A stretch of DNA of 64,000 bases from Magicicada septendecula (Eukaryota; Arthropoda; Insecta; Hemiptera; Cicadidae): the NCBI GenBank assembly GCA_034769895.1, contig CM068373.1:285295379-285359378 (forward strand), in the 5' to 3' direction. The translations under genes and the position numbers were made by a program. Numbering within the stretch: the first letter of the stretch is position 1; every line of letters begins with the position of its first letter. The notes under the pieces were generated by a model. That model was not told the DNA's origin and did no database searches. It worked only from the letters and a program-made list of their open reading frames with translations. This document shows positions 44,479 through 56,790 of the stretch, piece after piece.

Positions 44479-46203
44479 TGTAACGTAACAAAGTTAAGGT
44501 TCCCGACGTTACATAAAAAATTTTGTCAACATAACTGAAAACAATGCCCAAAGTATGCCATAATTAAGTACAAGAGGGCCAATCCCACCTAAAAAATGCA
44601 TTGATGATACCTAGTAAGGTTACTACGTAATAAAACATTGAAGGTGTACCTAAATATAAAATATGTAATGAGCAGTGTAAGACGTAAACTATAAACACTG
44701 TGTCTAATGGGATGAGTTTACTGTGTAGGAGTTTGAATATAATATACTGTTCAATTAAAAAAACCTTTCATTCAATTGTTATATGTAAACGAGGACAGTT
44801 CAGTCATTAAAAATCGCCAGAAAACCATAAAACCTCATGAATAAAATTATTACAAATCAATGTTAAAATATAAACACTAATTAAAAAGACGGATTGGACG
44901 ACTTCCTAAATTATCACTTTGAGAATAAACAACCTATCTACAAAATTCAAATAAAAAAACCTTAAGAAAAATGAACTAAACTTACCACTAAATGAGTTAT
45001 AACAGAAACCATAAATAAACGAAGATAATCCAGACTGGAAGAAGTCGAATTGAATAAATACCATACCACAAAAATTAAAGAGAATTAAATTTACCTATTG
45101 AACCTCACTTTTGACTGCAGAGCAAGAACTTAAAACTACACTAATTCCATCGGGACCTGTGATCACCAGAAACGAAAAAATCAGCGAAGATCAAGAACTG
45201 AACCTTCCATTACATCCCGGGACACTAACAACAACTTTATTGAAAAGCTGGAGGTGAATAAATTCTAGCCATTCTTCATCACCCGTCGATCTGACATCGT
45301 TAGTGGAACACGGCCTGAATGAGTATCTGGTGAACGCTTGGTAAAAACCTGCTTATGTTAATACTTTATATAATAAGATTTTAATTTAAATTCTAATACC
45401 TAGTAACCTGAATTTGCATTACCTGGCCTTACTAATAGTTAAAAGAATTACATGTACCCTGGGGTAAGAGATAAACTGAAAATTATAATTAAATTGTAAC
45501 ATAAACCACGAGTTCAATAACAAATCGATTCGGTATTGTATGATCGATATGATGCTTTAATAACCGAAGAAAGCAACTGTTGGAAATTTAAAATAATAAT
45601 AAAATAAAGAATCCTTCTTGTATTTGACGAGTCTGTGTTATTGGTTATTGTAGAATAGTTATTGTATTTCGAATAGGGTGTAATTTACAGGGAAAGAAAG
45701 TGATAAAAGCGTCAAGTGGAACAACTTAACCTATAAGAACGGGTCCCATTCGCTAATGACAGCGCTCGATTGCAGACAGCTGGTGAATACGGGAGAATAG
45801 AGAACTAACTTATTCTCTTCACACTCCGCTCTTTTCAATTTAGATAATACATAGTGACTAGGGTTGGAGAAAAATACGGAATCATTCATTATAATAACCG
45901 TATATAGCGTTTTTCTCTGGTAAAACACTTGATAATTAATTAACAAAGGTCTATAATCAACAACCGAATAATATCCACAACATAATAAATATTTTTCCTT
46001 ATAAACAGATTGAATTGGTAACAAATTGGTGAATTCGACGTGGGCTGAATTAACGATAAACCCGCAACAGTAATTAAATAAGAAACACAAAGTTAATTAT
46101 TTGTAACAAATTGACGTCAACAACGTGGGACTTAATGTTGATACACGGGAGTCACTTATAAAGAAATAAACCTGTAAGCAAACGTAATCTTTTATTTGTT
46201 ACA
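44479..46203 (+). repeat. LTR 1 of array F
   Basis: 1725 bp, TGTAACGTAACA to TTGTTACA. It lacks an 816-bp segment present in LTR 2 (about 49673-50488). Confidence 0.85.
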
Positions 46204-46225
46204 AATTGGCGCTCAACGAGTGGGC
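46018..46225 (+). other. Three serial primer-site-like junctions, F copy 1
   Basis: TAACAAATTGGTG (46018), TAACAAATTGACG (46104) and TTACAAATTGGCGCTCAACG (46199) each continue into a GTGGG-containing tail. Only the last abuts the current interior. Confidence 0.6.
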
Positions 46226-46295
46226 TTTAGTTAAGTAAAAAATCGACTATATCTCTATTACTTAACTGGAGCAGGCAACTATTAGAGGCACAGGA

Positions 46296-48378
46296 ATGCA
46301 TACAAGAGGTGTTTCTAAAAGGATAGCGAAGGACCAAGAAATGGAAGAAGATAGACGGGAAGAAGAAGCAGAGGTAGTTACAGACACCGAAATGGAACAA
46401 CAGGCGGGCGATAAAGAGGAAGCCAGAGGAGGATTAAATTGGGAAAAATTAATGGAATTAATGAGTAGCATGAAGGAGGATAATAAACAAACTAACGAGA
46501 AAAACAAACAAAAGTTAGAAAAGCTCGAAAATAAAATAGACTGTATAAACGAAAATTCAGAAAAGCTGGAAAATAAAATAGACAGTATTAACGAAAACTC
46601 AAAGAAACAAAATGAAATTTTGAGTGAGAACTTAATCCAACTAATGAATGAGAAGTTTGACAAAAATAAAGAGGAAACTGATGAGAATAACCGGCTGATA
46701 AATGAAAGCTTAAACCAAATTAATGAAAGGTTTGACAGGAACGACGAGAGCTTAAGGCAGATTCAAGAAAATAACAAACAAATAGATGGAAAAATTGAAA
46801 ACAGTAATAAGGATTTGCGGCAAATTATAAATGAACAAAATCAAGCGTTGAGGGAAGTTATCAATGAAAGGGTTGTAAATGTCAATGAAACACTTAACAA
46901 AAGGGTGGATAATTATGAAGAGGAAGTAAGATGGCAAATAACTGAAACTAAGGTGGGTCTAGAAAAGACAGATGAAACCATCATACAACTCGCAGTGGAA
47001 GTAGAGGCCAAAATTAATCAAGTAGAAAACAATAACAAAACTAGAATAAAAGAGGTACAATTGCAAAAACCAAGGGAAATTGGACGAAGTGCAAATTAAT
47101 ATAGCTGGGAGAATTGAGATAGTTAACAATGAAATAACGCAAATAAAAACCCAAGTGGAACAAAATAAAGGGACCGTTGAAAACATACAGAATCAATAGT
47201 TTATTAATATCAAGGAATCAATAGAAAATTTACAAAATCGACCAATGTACCTGGCACATCACATAGCCCCTGAGCAAAAAGAAAATATCAATTTCAAAAT
47301 TTATAGAGGAAACCCCATAGAATTTCTAGAGAGAATAGATGAATGGTTTGGTAGGATTAAAGTGACCCGGTGGAACATAATCAAAAATTTGTTGGATGAC
47401 TGTTTTAAAAGCACAAATGATAATTGGTGGTCAGCGGTCCGGAATGAAACGAGTAATTATGAAGAGTTTAAGAAGGCTTTTAGGTCGAAATACTTGTCGG
47501 ATTCCGTACAGAACATGATTCGGGACAACATTACTAACGGTAGATTCAACATTAATCAAGAGCAATCCCCAACTACCTACTTTTTGGGAAAGGTGTGTTT
47601 GGTGCGTCATTTGGAACCGCGAATACCAGAGGAATGTTTAGTGAATAAACTATCTTACCATTTCGAAGAAGAAATAGTTTGTGCCAGACGCAGTGGACAA
47701 GTGAAGACAGTGGGAGCAATGGAAACCTTGTTGGCCAGCTACGAAATGGAAGACTATTATCAAAGGTCTCGAAGGCAAAGTGACTATTCAAACAATAGGA
47801 GAGAGGAGCCAAATCAAGAGTCGCGTCAGGGAATGAATAGATATAACAACAATAATTACAACCAAAGGGTTAATGACCATTTTATGAATAATTGCTACCG
47901 CAATAATCATTACCAAAACAATCATTATAATAACTCTAATAATAATCGATACAGCACAGGCCGCAGGAATTTTGATAACAGGAGAGACTATTGGTATAGT
48001 AACCGAGGGAACGATGATGGAGAAAATCAAAACAGACATAGGAGCGTCGAGAATGATGGAGGAAGCAGGGAACAAAGTAGAGACATACCCTCGGAAAATC
48101 AACCAAGTAATGACCAGGGAACCCATATAGCTCGAGTAAACTATATCATGGCTGATGAGAGGAATAACCAAGAGGACCATCGTGGAAACCGTAAACCTAA
48201 TCCCTATTCTGGGAATGCTGAGGGAAGGAATAGACGGAATGAAGAAGACATAGAACCGTATGTGTATGATCCATACTGCGACGATGCCATTGCAAGATTT
48301 ACAACTGCTTATGATCTACGGAATCCACCGGAAAACCATATTGGTAGAGCAGCCCGAACATTGGCCAATACAAAATAG
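46296..48378 (+). pseudogene. Gag of F copy 1, frameshift plus stop
   Basis: ATG 46296 (MHTRGVSK). Acidic N-terminus, then a long coiled coil (about residues 45-260) with repeated LENKID-INENS units. The frame shifts near 47063 and stops at 47099. In the downstream frame an in-frame TAG (about 47197) precedes MYLAHHIAPEQ (47245). The capsid-like region has FKIYRGNPIEFLERIDEWF, NWWSAVRNE and FKKAFRSKY, as in Ty3/Gypsy-type Gag. An Asn/Arg/Tyr-rich tail (about residues 180-300 of the second piece) could bind RNA in place of a zinc knuckle. It ends at 48378 with no pol after it. Confidence 0.78.
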
Positions 48379-49391
48379 TTAAGATAAATTATATGGAATC
48401 AATTTAAAAAACCAAAAAAATTCAAAAATAAGTAAGAACACCTTACTGTATAATTCAGAAGAAATTATTTTAAACTAATAAACATGAAAGACGAGAAACA
48501 AGGGTTAGAAATGAGTTAAATGAAGGAAGAATATACCATACAATTTATGATAAGGAGGAGATTCAGTGTTTAATTGCAGAAGTAAATGGGAGTGAATTAA
48601 AAATAGTAAAATACGTATGCTAAAGAATAATTAATTGACAGCACGGAACTAAGAAGAATTTAAAATGAATAGTGAACAGCTTTAACTAATATACTGGTGA
48701 ATAATATGATAAATGGAACTACAGAACAACGAGATAAAGAAGTTAAGAAAAGTATTAGGATACCTCAGAAATAATAGTAATCATCCCTTCAATATAAGTT
48801 TGTAGCGAAGGAGCTACCTTATAGATAATAATTATGTGTATTGTGTTGTGATCGTGCAACGTTTATTTTTTTTCTGGACAGAGATGAAGTTCCTCTGATC
48901 TCAGAAGATATAGTTAGGGAAACGGCAGAGTAATGGAAGCCAATAGTGCCCCTCTGATTCCGTACCAGCTATGATATTAGGGAAAAATGTTAGGGAAATA
49001 TAGTATTTTAGGGATTATACACCAAGAGAGGTAATTAAATATAAAAATGATAATAAGAAATGATAGCGTAAAAAGATAGAAGAAGTTATGAGTTCCAGAG
49101 AAAAGGACAGGTCTACAACTGAGGGAGGTACCAGTAGAGAATTAATGACCAGATACACAATGAGTATCAACACAGTTTTCTGGTGCAATTAAAAGTTTAA
49201 AGAATAGAAGGAGAAAATAAACCCCAAAGAACCCATTGAATTGCGGATTAAAACAGAAACAATGAAAGACTGAAACCATTATAAATTAATAATTTTATTA
49301 AATAAATATTCCAAAGTATGAAGAAACTATAAGTTTATTTTAACTAAACTTTATTCAGCCAAAATAAACTTCTTTCGGAGGGGGAGTATTA
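48379..49391 (+). other. Non-coding 3' interior of F copy 1
   Basis: No frame. The block at about 48876-49010 is shared with 19624-19780. Ends in polypurine tract GGAGGGGGAG (about 49377-49386). Confidence 0.55.
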
Positions 49392-51932
49392 TGTAACGTA
49401 ACAAAGTTAAGGTTCCCGACGTTACATAAAAAACTTTGTCAACATAACTGAAAACAATGCCCAAAGTATGCCATAATTAAGTACAAGAGGGCCAATCTCA
49501 CCTAAAAAATGCATTGATGATACCTAGTAAGGTTACTAGGTAATAAAACATTGAAGGTGTACCTAAATATAAAATATGTAATGAGCAGTGTAAGATGTAA
49601 ACTATAAACACTGTGTCTAATGGGATGAGTTTACTGTGTAGGAGTTTGAATATAATATACTGTTCAATTAATATTTAATGTTTTATAAAATGTACTTGTT
49701 GTTGTACTTTATCATGATATAGTGTTTACATGATATTTATTTTATGTTTTGTATGTAGTAAGTGTGGAGCCATTGCTCTAAGGAAGTACTAAGTAATGGG
49801 TACTCATTTCATTCATGTTAAACTTGTATTTAAATAATTAAATACAAGTATATTTATTATGTATGGTATTATGTTAAGTGTATTTACTTTAAATAATTAA
49901 TGAAGATGTTTAAAATAATATTTGTAAACTTGGACAGGAAGACAATAAGTGTTAATAAGTTGGCAAGTGGTCATTATAATTATGTTAAAAACCAATGAAG
50001 GGTTCAATGATGAACTAAATAATAATAATGAATTGAAATCAGGAAATTAAAATTGATATAATTGGCCATAAGCCAGTGACTCTTTCTACAGTAGGTCAGG
50101 TCAGAAAAATTAAATTAAAAACAAAAACAAAAATTATAACATGTAATAAAACCAATAGGCCTAAAATTAGTATTTTGTAAAAGGAAAATAATACCTTTTA
50201 AAATAAGTTGATTAAGAAGAAAATGTAGTAAAATGTATACGGTTTAATAAGGCAAATTAAGTGAAAGTTTTATGTGATTTACTGTAATTATAATAAGGGA
50301 GTATTTTATTAAATAAGTGTAAGAATATTTCCTAATTACGGCTCTAGGATAACAAATATTATCTAATAACATAAGAGGAAAATGGTTGTTAGGGCAACAA
50401 CATGCAGGAAATCTTGTTGATTTAGACATTCATTTGTTACATGTGAATGGGTTAAGTTGAATTAAAAAATCCAGAAAAGAATTTTTAAAAACCTTTCATT
50501 CAATTGTTATATGTAAACGAGGACAGTTCAGTCATTAAAAATCGCCATAAAACCACAAAACCTCATGAATAAAATTATTACAAATCAATGTTAAAATATA
50601 AACACTAATTAAAAAGACGGATTGGACGACTTCCTAAATTATCACTTTGAGAATAAACAACCTATCTACAAAATTCAAATAAAAAAACCTTAAGAAAAAT
50701 GAACTAAACTTACCACTACATGAGTTATAACAGAAACCATAAATAAACGAAGATAATCCAGACTGGAAGAAGTCGAATTGAATAAATACCATACCACAAA
50801 AATTAAAGAGAATTAAATTTACCTATTGAACCTCACTTTTGACTGCAGAGCAAGAACTTAAAACTACACTAATTCCATCGGGACCTGTGACCACCAGAAA
50901 CGAAAAAATCAGCGAAGATCAAGAACTGAACCTTCCATTACATCCCGGGACACTAACAACAACTTTATTGAAAAGCTGGAGGTGAATAAATTCTAGCCAT
51001 TCTTCATCACCCGTCGATCTGACATCGTTAGTGGAACACGGCCTGAATGAGTATCTGGTGAACGCTTGGTAAAAACCTGCTTATGTTAATACTTTATATA
51101 ATAAGATTTTAATTTAAATTGTAATACCTAGTAACCTGAATTTGCATTACCTGGCCTTACTAATAGTTAAAAGAATTACATGTACCCTGGGATAAGAGAT
51201 AAACTGAAAATTATAATTAAATTGTAACATAAACCACGAGTTCAATAACAAATCGATTCGGTATTGTATGATCGATATGATGCTTTAATAACCGAAGAAA
51301 GCAACTGTTGGAAATTTAAAATAATAATAAAATAAAGAATCCTTCTTGTATTTGACGAGTCTGTGTTATTGGTTATTGTAGAATAGTTATTGTATTTCGA
51401 ATAGGGTGTAATTTACAGGGAAAGAAAGTGATAAAAGCGTCAAGTGGAACAACTTAACCTATAAGAACGGGTCCCATTCGCTAATGACAGCGCTCGATTG
51501 CAGACAGCTGGTGAATACGGGAGAATAGAGAACTAACTTATTCTCTTCACACTCCGCTCTTTTCAATTTAGATAATACATAGTGACTAGGGTTGGAGAAA
51601 AATACGGAATCATTCATTATAATAACCGTAATATAGCGTTTTTCTCTGGTAAAACACTTGATAATTAATTAACAAAGGTCTATAATCAACAACCGAATAA
51701 TATCCACAACATAATAAATATTTTTCCTTATAAACAGATTGAATTGGTAACAAACTGGTGAATTCGACGTGGGCTGAATTAACGATAAACCCGCAACAGT
51801 AATTAAATAAGAAACACAAAGTTAATTATTTGTAACAAATTGACGTCAACAACGTGGGACTTAACGTTGATACACGGGAGTCACTTATAAAGAAATAAAC
51901 CTGTAAGCAAACGTAATCTTTTATTTGTTACA
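49392..51932 (+). repeat. LTR 2 of array F
   Basis: 2541 bp, the fullest LTR copy, shared by both gag units. It includes the 816-bp segment missing from LTR 1. Confidence 0.85.
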
Positions 51933-51955
51933 AATTGGTGCTCAACGAGTGGGCT
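51747..51955 (+). other. Three serial primer-site-like junctions, F copy 2
   Basis: Same arrangement as 46018-46225, with minor substitutions. Confidence 0.6.
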
Positions 51956-52024
51956 TTAGTTAAGTAAAAAATCGACTATATCGCTATTACTTAACTGGAG
52001 CAGGCAACTATTAGAGGCACAGGA

Positions 52025-54105
52025 ATGCATACAACAGGTGTTTCTAAAAGGATAGCGAAGGACTAAGAAACGGAAGAAGATAGACAGGAAGAAGAAGCAG
52101 AGGTAGTTACAGACACCGAAATGGAACAACAGGCGGGCGATAAAGAGGAAGCCAGAGGAGGATTAAATTGGGAAAAATTAATGGAATTAATGAGTAGCAT
52201 GAAGGAGGATAATAAACAAACTAACGAGAAAAACAAACAAACGTTAGAAAAGCTCGAAAATAAAATAGACTGTATAAACGAAAATTCAGAAAAGCTGGAA
52301 AATAAAATAGACAGTATTAACGAAAACTCAAAGAAACAAAACGAAATTTTGAGTGAGAACTTAATAAAACTAATGAATGAGAAGTTTGACAAAAATAAAG
52401 AGGAAACTGATGAGAATAACAGGCTGCTAAATGAAAGCTTAAACCAAATTAATGAAAGGTTTGACAGGAACGACGAGAGCTTAAGGCAGATTCAAGAAAA
52501 TAACAAACAAATAGATGGAAAAATTGAAAACAGTAATAAGGATTTGCGGCAAATTATAAATGAACAAAATCAAGCGTTGAGGGAAGTCATCAAAGAAAGG
52601 GTTGCAAATGTCAATGAAACACTTAACAAAAGGGTGGATAATTATGAAGAGGAAGTAAGATGGCAAATAACTGAAACTAAGGTGGGTCTAGAAAAGACAG
52701 ATGAAACCATCATACAACTCGCAGTGGAAGTAGAGGCCAAAATTAATCAAGTAGAAAACAATAACAAAACTAGAATAAAAGAGGTACAATTAGAAACCCA
52801 AGGGAAATTGGACGAAGTGCAAATTAATATAGCTGGGAGAATTGAGATAGTTAACAATGAAATAACGCAAATAAAAACCAATTGGACCAAAATAAAGGGA
52901 CCGTTGAAAACATACAGAATCAATAGTTGATTAATATCAAGGAATCAATAGAAAATTTATAAAATCGACCAATGTACCTGGCACATCACATAGCCCCTGA
53001 GCAAAAAGAAAATATCAATTTCAAAATTTATAGAGGAAACCCCATAGAATTTCTAGAGAGAATAGATGAATGGTTTGGTAGGATTAAAGTGACCCGGTGG
53101 AACATAATCAAAAATTTGTTGGATGACTGTTTTAAAAGCACAAATAATAATTGGTGGTCAGCGGTCCAGAATGAAACGAGTAATTATGAAGAGTTTAAGA
53201 AGGCTTTTAGGTCGAAATACTGGTTGGATTCCATACAGAACATGATTCGGGACAACATTACTAACGGTAGATTCAACATTAATCAAGAGCAATCCCCAAC
53301 TACCTACTTTTTGGGAAAGGTGTGTTTGGCGCGTCATTTGGAACCGCGAATACCAGAGGAATGTTTAGTGAATAAACTATCTTACCATTTCGAAGAAGAA
53401 ATAGTTTGTGCCAGACGCAGTGGACAAGTGAAGATAGTGGGAGCAATGGAAACCTTGTTGGCCAGCTACGAAATGGAAGACTATTATCAAAGGTCTCGAA
53501 GGCAAAGTGACTATTCAAACAATAGGAGAGAGGAGCCAAATCAAGAGTCGCGTCAGGGAATGAATAGATATAACAACAATAATTATAACCAAAGGGTTAA
53601 TGACCATTTTATGAATAATCGCTACCGCAATAATCATTACCAAAACAATCATTATAATAACTCTAATAATAATCGATACAGCACAGGCTGCAGGAATTTT
53701 GATAACGGGAGAGACTATTGGAATAGTAACCGAGGGAACGATGATGGAGAAAATCAAGACAGACATAGGAGCGTCGAGAATGATGGAGGAAGCAGGGAAC
53801 AAAGGAGAGACATACCCTCGGAAAATCAACCAAGTAATGACCAGGGAACCCATATAGCTCGAGTAAACTATATCATGGCTGATGAGAGGAATAACCAAGA
53901 GGACCATCGTGGAAACCGTAAACCTAATCCCTATTCTGGGAATGCTGAGGGAAGGAATAGACGGAACGAAGAAGACATGGAACCGTATGTGTATGATCCA
54001 TACTGCGACGATGCAATTGAAAGATTTACAACTGCTTATAATCTACGGAATCCACCGGAAAACCATATTGGCAGAGCAGCCCGAACATTGGCCAATACAA
54101 AATAG
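52025..54105 (+). pseudogene. Gag of F copy 2, stops plus frameshift
   Basis: Homologous start at 52025. A TAA after about 13 codons means the open part begins at 52121. Coiled coil as in copy 1, open to 52930 but out of frame at the end. TAG and TAA stops (about 52924 and 52960) lie just before MYLAHHIAPEQ (52972). The capsid-like and Asn/Arg-rich second part (377 residues) is open to 54105. It differs from copy 1 by scattered substitutions. Confidence 0.78.
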
Positions 54106-55117
54106 TTAAGATAAATTATGTGTAATCAATTTAAAAAACCAAAAAAATTCAAAAATAAGTAAGAACACCTTACTATATAATTCAGAAGAAATTATTTTAA
54201 ACTAATAAACATGAAAGACGAGAAAGAGGGGTTAGAAATGAGTTAAATGAAGGAAGAATATACCATACAATTTATGATAAGGAGGAGATTCAGTGTTTAA
54301 TTGCAGAAGTAAATGGGAGTGAATTAAAAATAGTAAAATACGTATGCTAAAGAATAATTAATTGACAGCACGGAACTAAGAAGAATTTAAAATGAATAGT
54401 GAACAGCTTTAACTAATATACTGGTGAATAATATGATAAATGGAACTACAGAACAACGAGATAAAGAAGTTAAGAAAAGTATTAGGATACCTCAGAAATA
54501 ATAGTAATCATCCCTTCAATATAAGTTTGTAGCGAAGGAGCTACCTTATAGATAATAATTATGTGTATTGTGTTGTGATCGTGCAACGTTTATTTTTTTC
54601 TGGACAGAGATGAAGTTCCTCTGATCTCAGAAGATATAGTTAGGGAAACGGCAGAGTAATGGAAGCCAATAGTGCCCCTCTGATTCCGTACCAGCTATGA
54701 TATTAGGGAAAAATGTTAGGGAAATATAGTATTTTAGGGATTATACACCAAGAGAGGTAATTAAATATAAAAATGATAATAAGAAATGATAGCGTAAAAA
54801 GATAGAAGAAGTTATGAGTTCCAGAGAAAAGGACAGGTCTACAACTGAGGGAGGTACCAGTAGAGAATTAATGACCAGATACACAATGAGTATCAACACA
54901 GTTTTCTGGTGCAATTAAAAGTTTAAAGAATAGAAGGAGAAAATAAACCCCAAAGAACCCATTGAATTGCGGATTAAAACAGAAACAATGAAAGACTGAA
55001 ACCATTATAAATTAATAATTTTATTAAATAAATATTCCAAAGTATGAAGAAACTATAAGTTTATTTTAACTAAACTTTATTCAGCCAAAATAAACTTCTT
55101 TCGGAGGGGGAGTATTA
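54106..55117 (+). other. Non-coding 3' interior of F copy 2
   Basis: Near-identical to 48379-49391. Ends GGAGGGGGAGTATTA. Confidence 0.55.
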
Positions 55118-55480
55118 TGTAACGTAACAAAGTTAAGGTTCCCGACGTTACATAAAAAACTTTGTCAACATAACTGAAAACAATGCCCAAAGTATGCCAT
55201 AATTAAGTACAAGAGGGCCAATCTCACCTAAAAAATGCATTGATGATACCTAGTAAGGTTACTAGGTAATAAAACATTGAAGGTGTACCTAAATATAAAA
55301 TATGTAATGAGCAGTGTAAGATGTAAACTATAAACACTGTGTCTAATGGGATGAGTTTACTGTGTAGGAGTTTGAATATAATATACTGTTCAATTAATAT
55401 TTAATGTTTTATAAAATGTACTTGTTGTTGTACTTTATCATGATATAGTGTTTACATGATATTTATTTTATGTTTTGTAT
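55118..55480 (+). repeat. LTR 3 of array F, cut by element E
   Basis: First 363 bp of the LTR. It ends in TTTTGTAT where E's LTR begins with TGATAC. Confidence 0.85.
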
Positions 55481-55865
55481 TGATACTTTTCAATTCATCG
55501 ATAATTTAATCAAACTTATACTAAGGATACTGTTCACTGTTTACTGTCGGGCGCCATCTTGTTTTTATTAATTACAAGAAACATAATACATAAAAAAATA
55601 AACTAGTACTCGGGTTCTTTTCGGCGAACAGGAGATCAGAATTGGTTGTTCAAAATAAAGAAAACTTTATATGGTTTCCCATGATTTAAAGTTTATTAAC
55701 AATTAGATATTCTCAATTCTCATTCTAAAAACTCACATGAAAATAAAATTGAAATATAGTATAAACCTTTAATATAAAAGACTTTAGTATAAAAAGAATC
55801 AAGATATTAAATAGAAATAATTTTTATACACCTAGGATTAGTTTTGCAACGGAAACCAGCTCTTC

Positions 55866-55913
<48 letters not shown>

Positions 55914-56741
55914 CAAAAACCCCCACACTCACTCACATACTACCCCCAGATTTTAAGAGCTCATATTTTCTAATTTTGAATGGTTGTAATTCTTTGTTTT
56001 TAAAACTTCTTCTTTTATTCTCTTTTTATAAGGTATGAATATAATTGAATATGATATAATTTATTCTCTTATCTGCAATTGCGTCCCTAAAGATCAGTCC
56101 AGCCTCCGTACGTTTTTTTCTTTCATTCATCACTCCGCACATTTCGTACTTTTGCCGTAATTCTCGCCAGATAACTCGAAACTGTCACTTCATGACTGTT
56201 AATTATTAATTTGAATTAAAATCACATTTTTGTTGTATGCGGGCGCGACGAAAACTACGCCGAGCCGGCGGGCACACAGACTGATTGCGTCCGGTGTGTT
56301 GAGCTGTTATTGTCCGACTGGCTTGACGAATGGCACTATTTTGTATAGTTGCTGCGGTTGTAGGTCTAAGTCTTATTGTTCATAGTTTGTATCACTACGC
56401 CAGCAGACTGTTGTTCCTTTACACACCCGAATTCCACAGCAAGGATAGGCTCTGACGTATATACTGACGTCATATGGTCTGATGTGGTTACATAACTTGT
56501 TGACTGGTTTTTCGTGTGTCATTGTCTGACCTTGGCACAGTTCCGTCGGTTGTTAAGTTTATAAAAACTCGTTTCAATAATTTACATACGATATTGTCAA
56601 TCAGTCGTACCACCTTCGCTACCGTCGCCTACCACTAAATTTACCTTTCGTTTATAAATTTTGTCCCTATTGTTGAAAAATATTATTTACTTTATGAAAA
56701 AAATACAAACTGCTTTATTACCCCAAAATAGGCCCGTTACA
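55481..56741 (-). repeat. 3' LTR of element E
   Basis: 1261 bp. Minus strand TGTAACGGGCC to AAGTATCA. Contains (TA)n at 55868-55907. Confidence 0.85.
56237..56293 (-). promoter_or_regulatory. LTR core promoter block of element E
   Basis: Minus strand GGACGCAATCAGTCTGTG with a GC-rich tail through CGCGCCCGCA, matching element A 8276-8330. The TCAGTC initiator is conserved. Confidence 0.5.
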
Positions 56742-56750
56742 ATACCCCTT
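56742..56750 (-). other. Polypurine tract of element E
   Basis: Minus strand AAGGGGTAT directly before TGTAACGGG. Confidence 0.5.
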
Positions 56751-56790
56751 CAATGAGATATTTTATGCCGAAGCATAAAAAATCTCATTG
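56751..56790 (-). ncRNA. Conserved UUCG hairpin, element E
   Basis: Minus strand: CAATGAGATTTTTTATGC, TTCG, GCATAAAATATCTCATTG. 17 of 18 positions pair. Relative to A, one arm pair is changed from G-C to U-A on both sides. Confidence 0.75.

Larger units (their letters stand above)
44479..55480 (+). mobile_element. Tandem LTR-gag-LTR-gag-LTR array, element F
   Basis: Three LTRs (44479-46203, 49392-51932, 55118-55480 partial) alternate with two nearly identical gag regions. Each interior is LTR end, primer site, gag in two pieces, about 1 kb non-coding, and polypurine tract GGAGGGGGAGTATTA. No pol. A short truncated LTR start precedes the array at about 44456-44478. Unequal recombination between LTRs of one element is the simplest origin. 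The last LTR is cut by element E. Confidence 0.85.

Noticed and set aside
47788-48180. Minus-strand hydrophobic frame, repeated at 53515-53907
   Set aside because: Antisense of the Asn/Arg-rich F gag tail; the hydrophobicity is a complement artefact.
52924-52972. Shared in-frame TAG in both F gag copies as programmed readthrough
   Set aside because: The two units are products of one tandem duplication, so a shared stop is inherited. Copy 2 has further stops.
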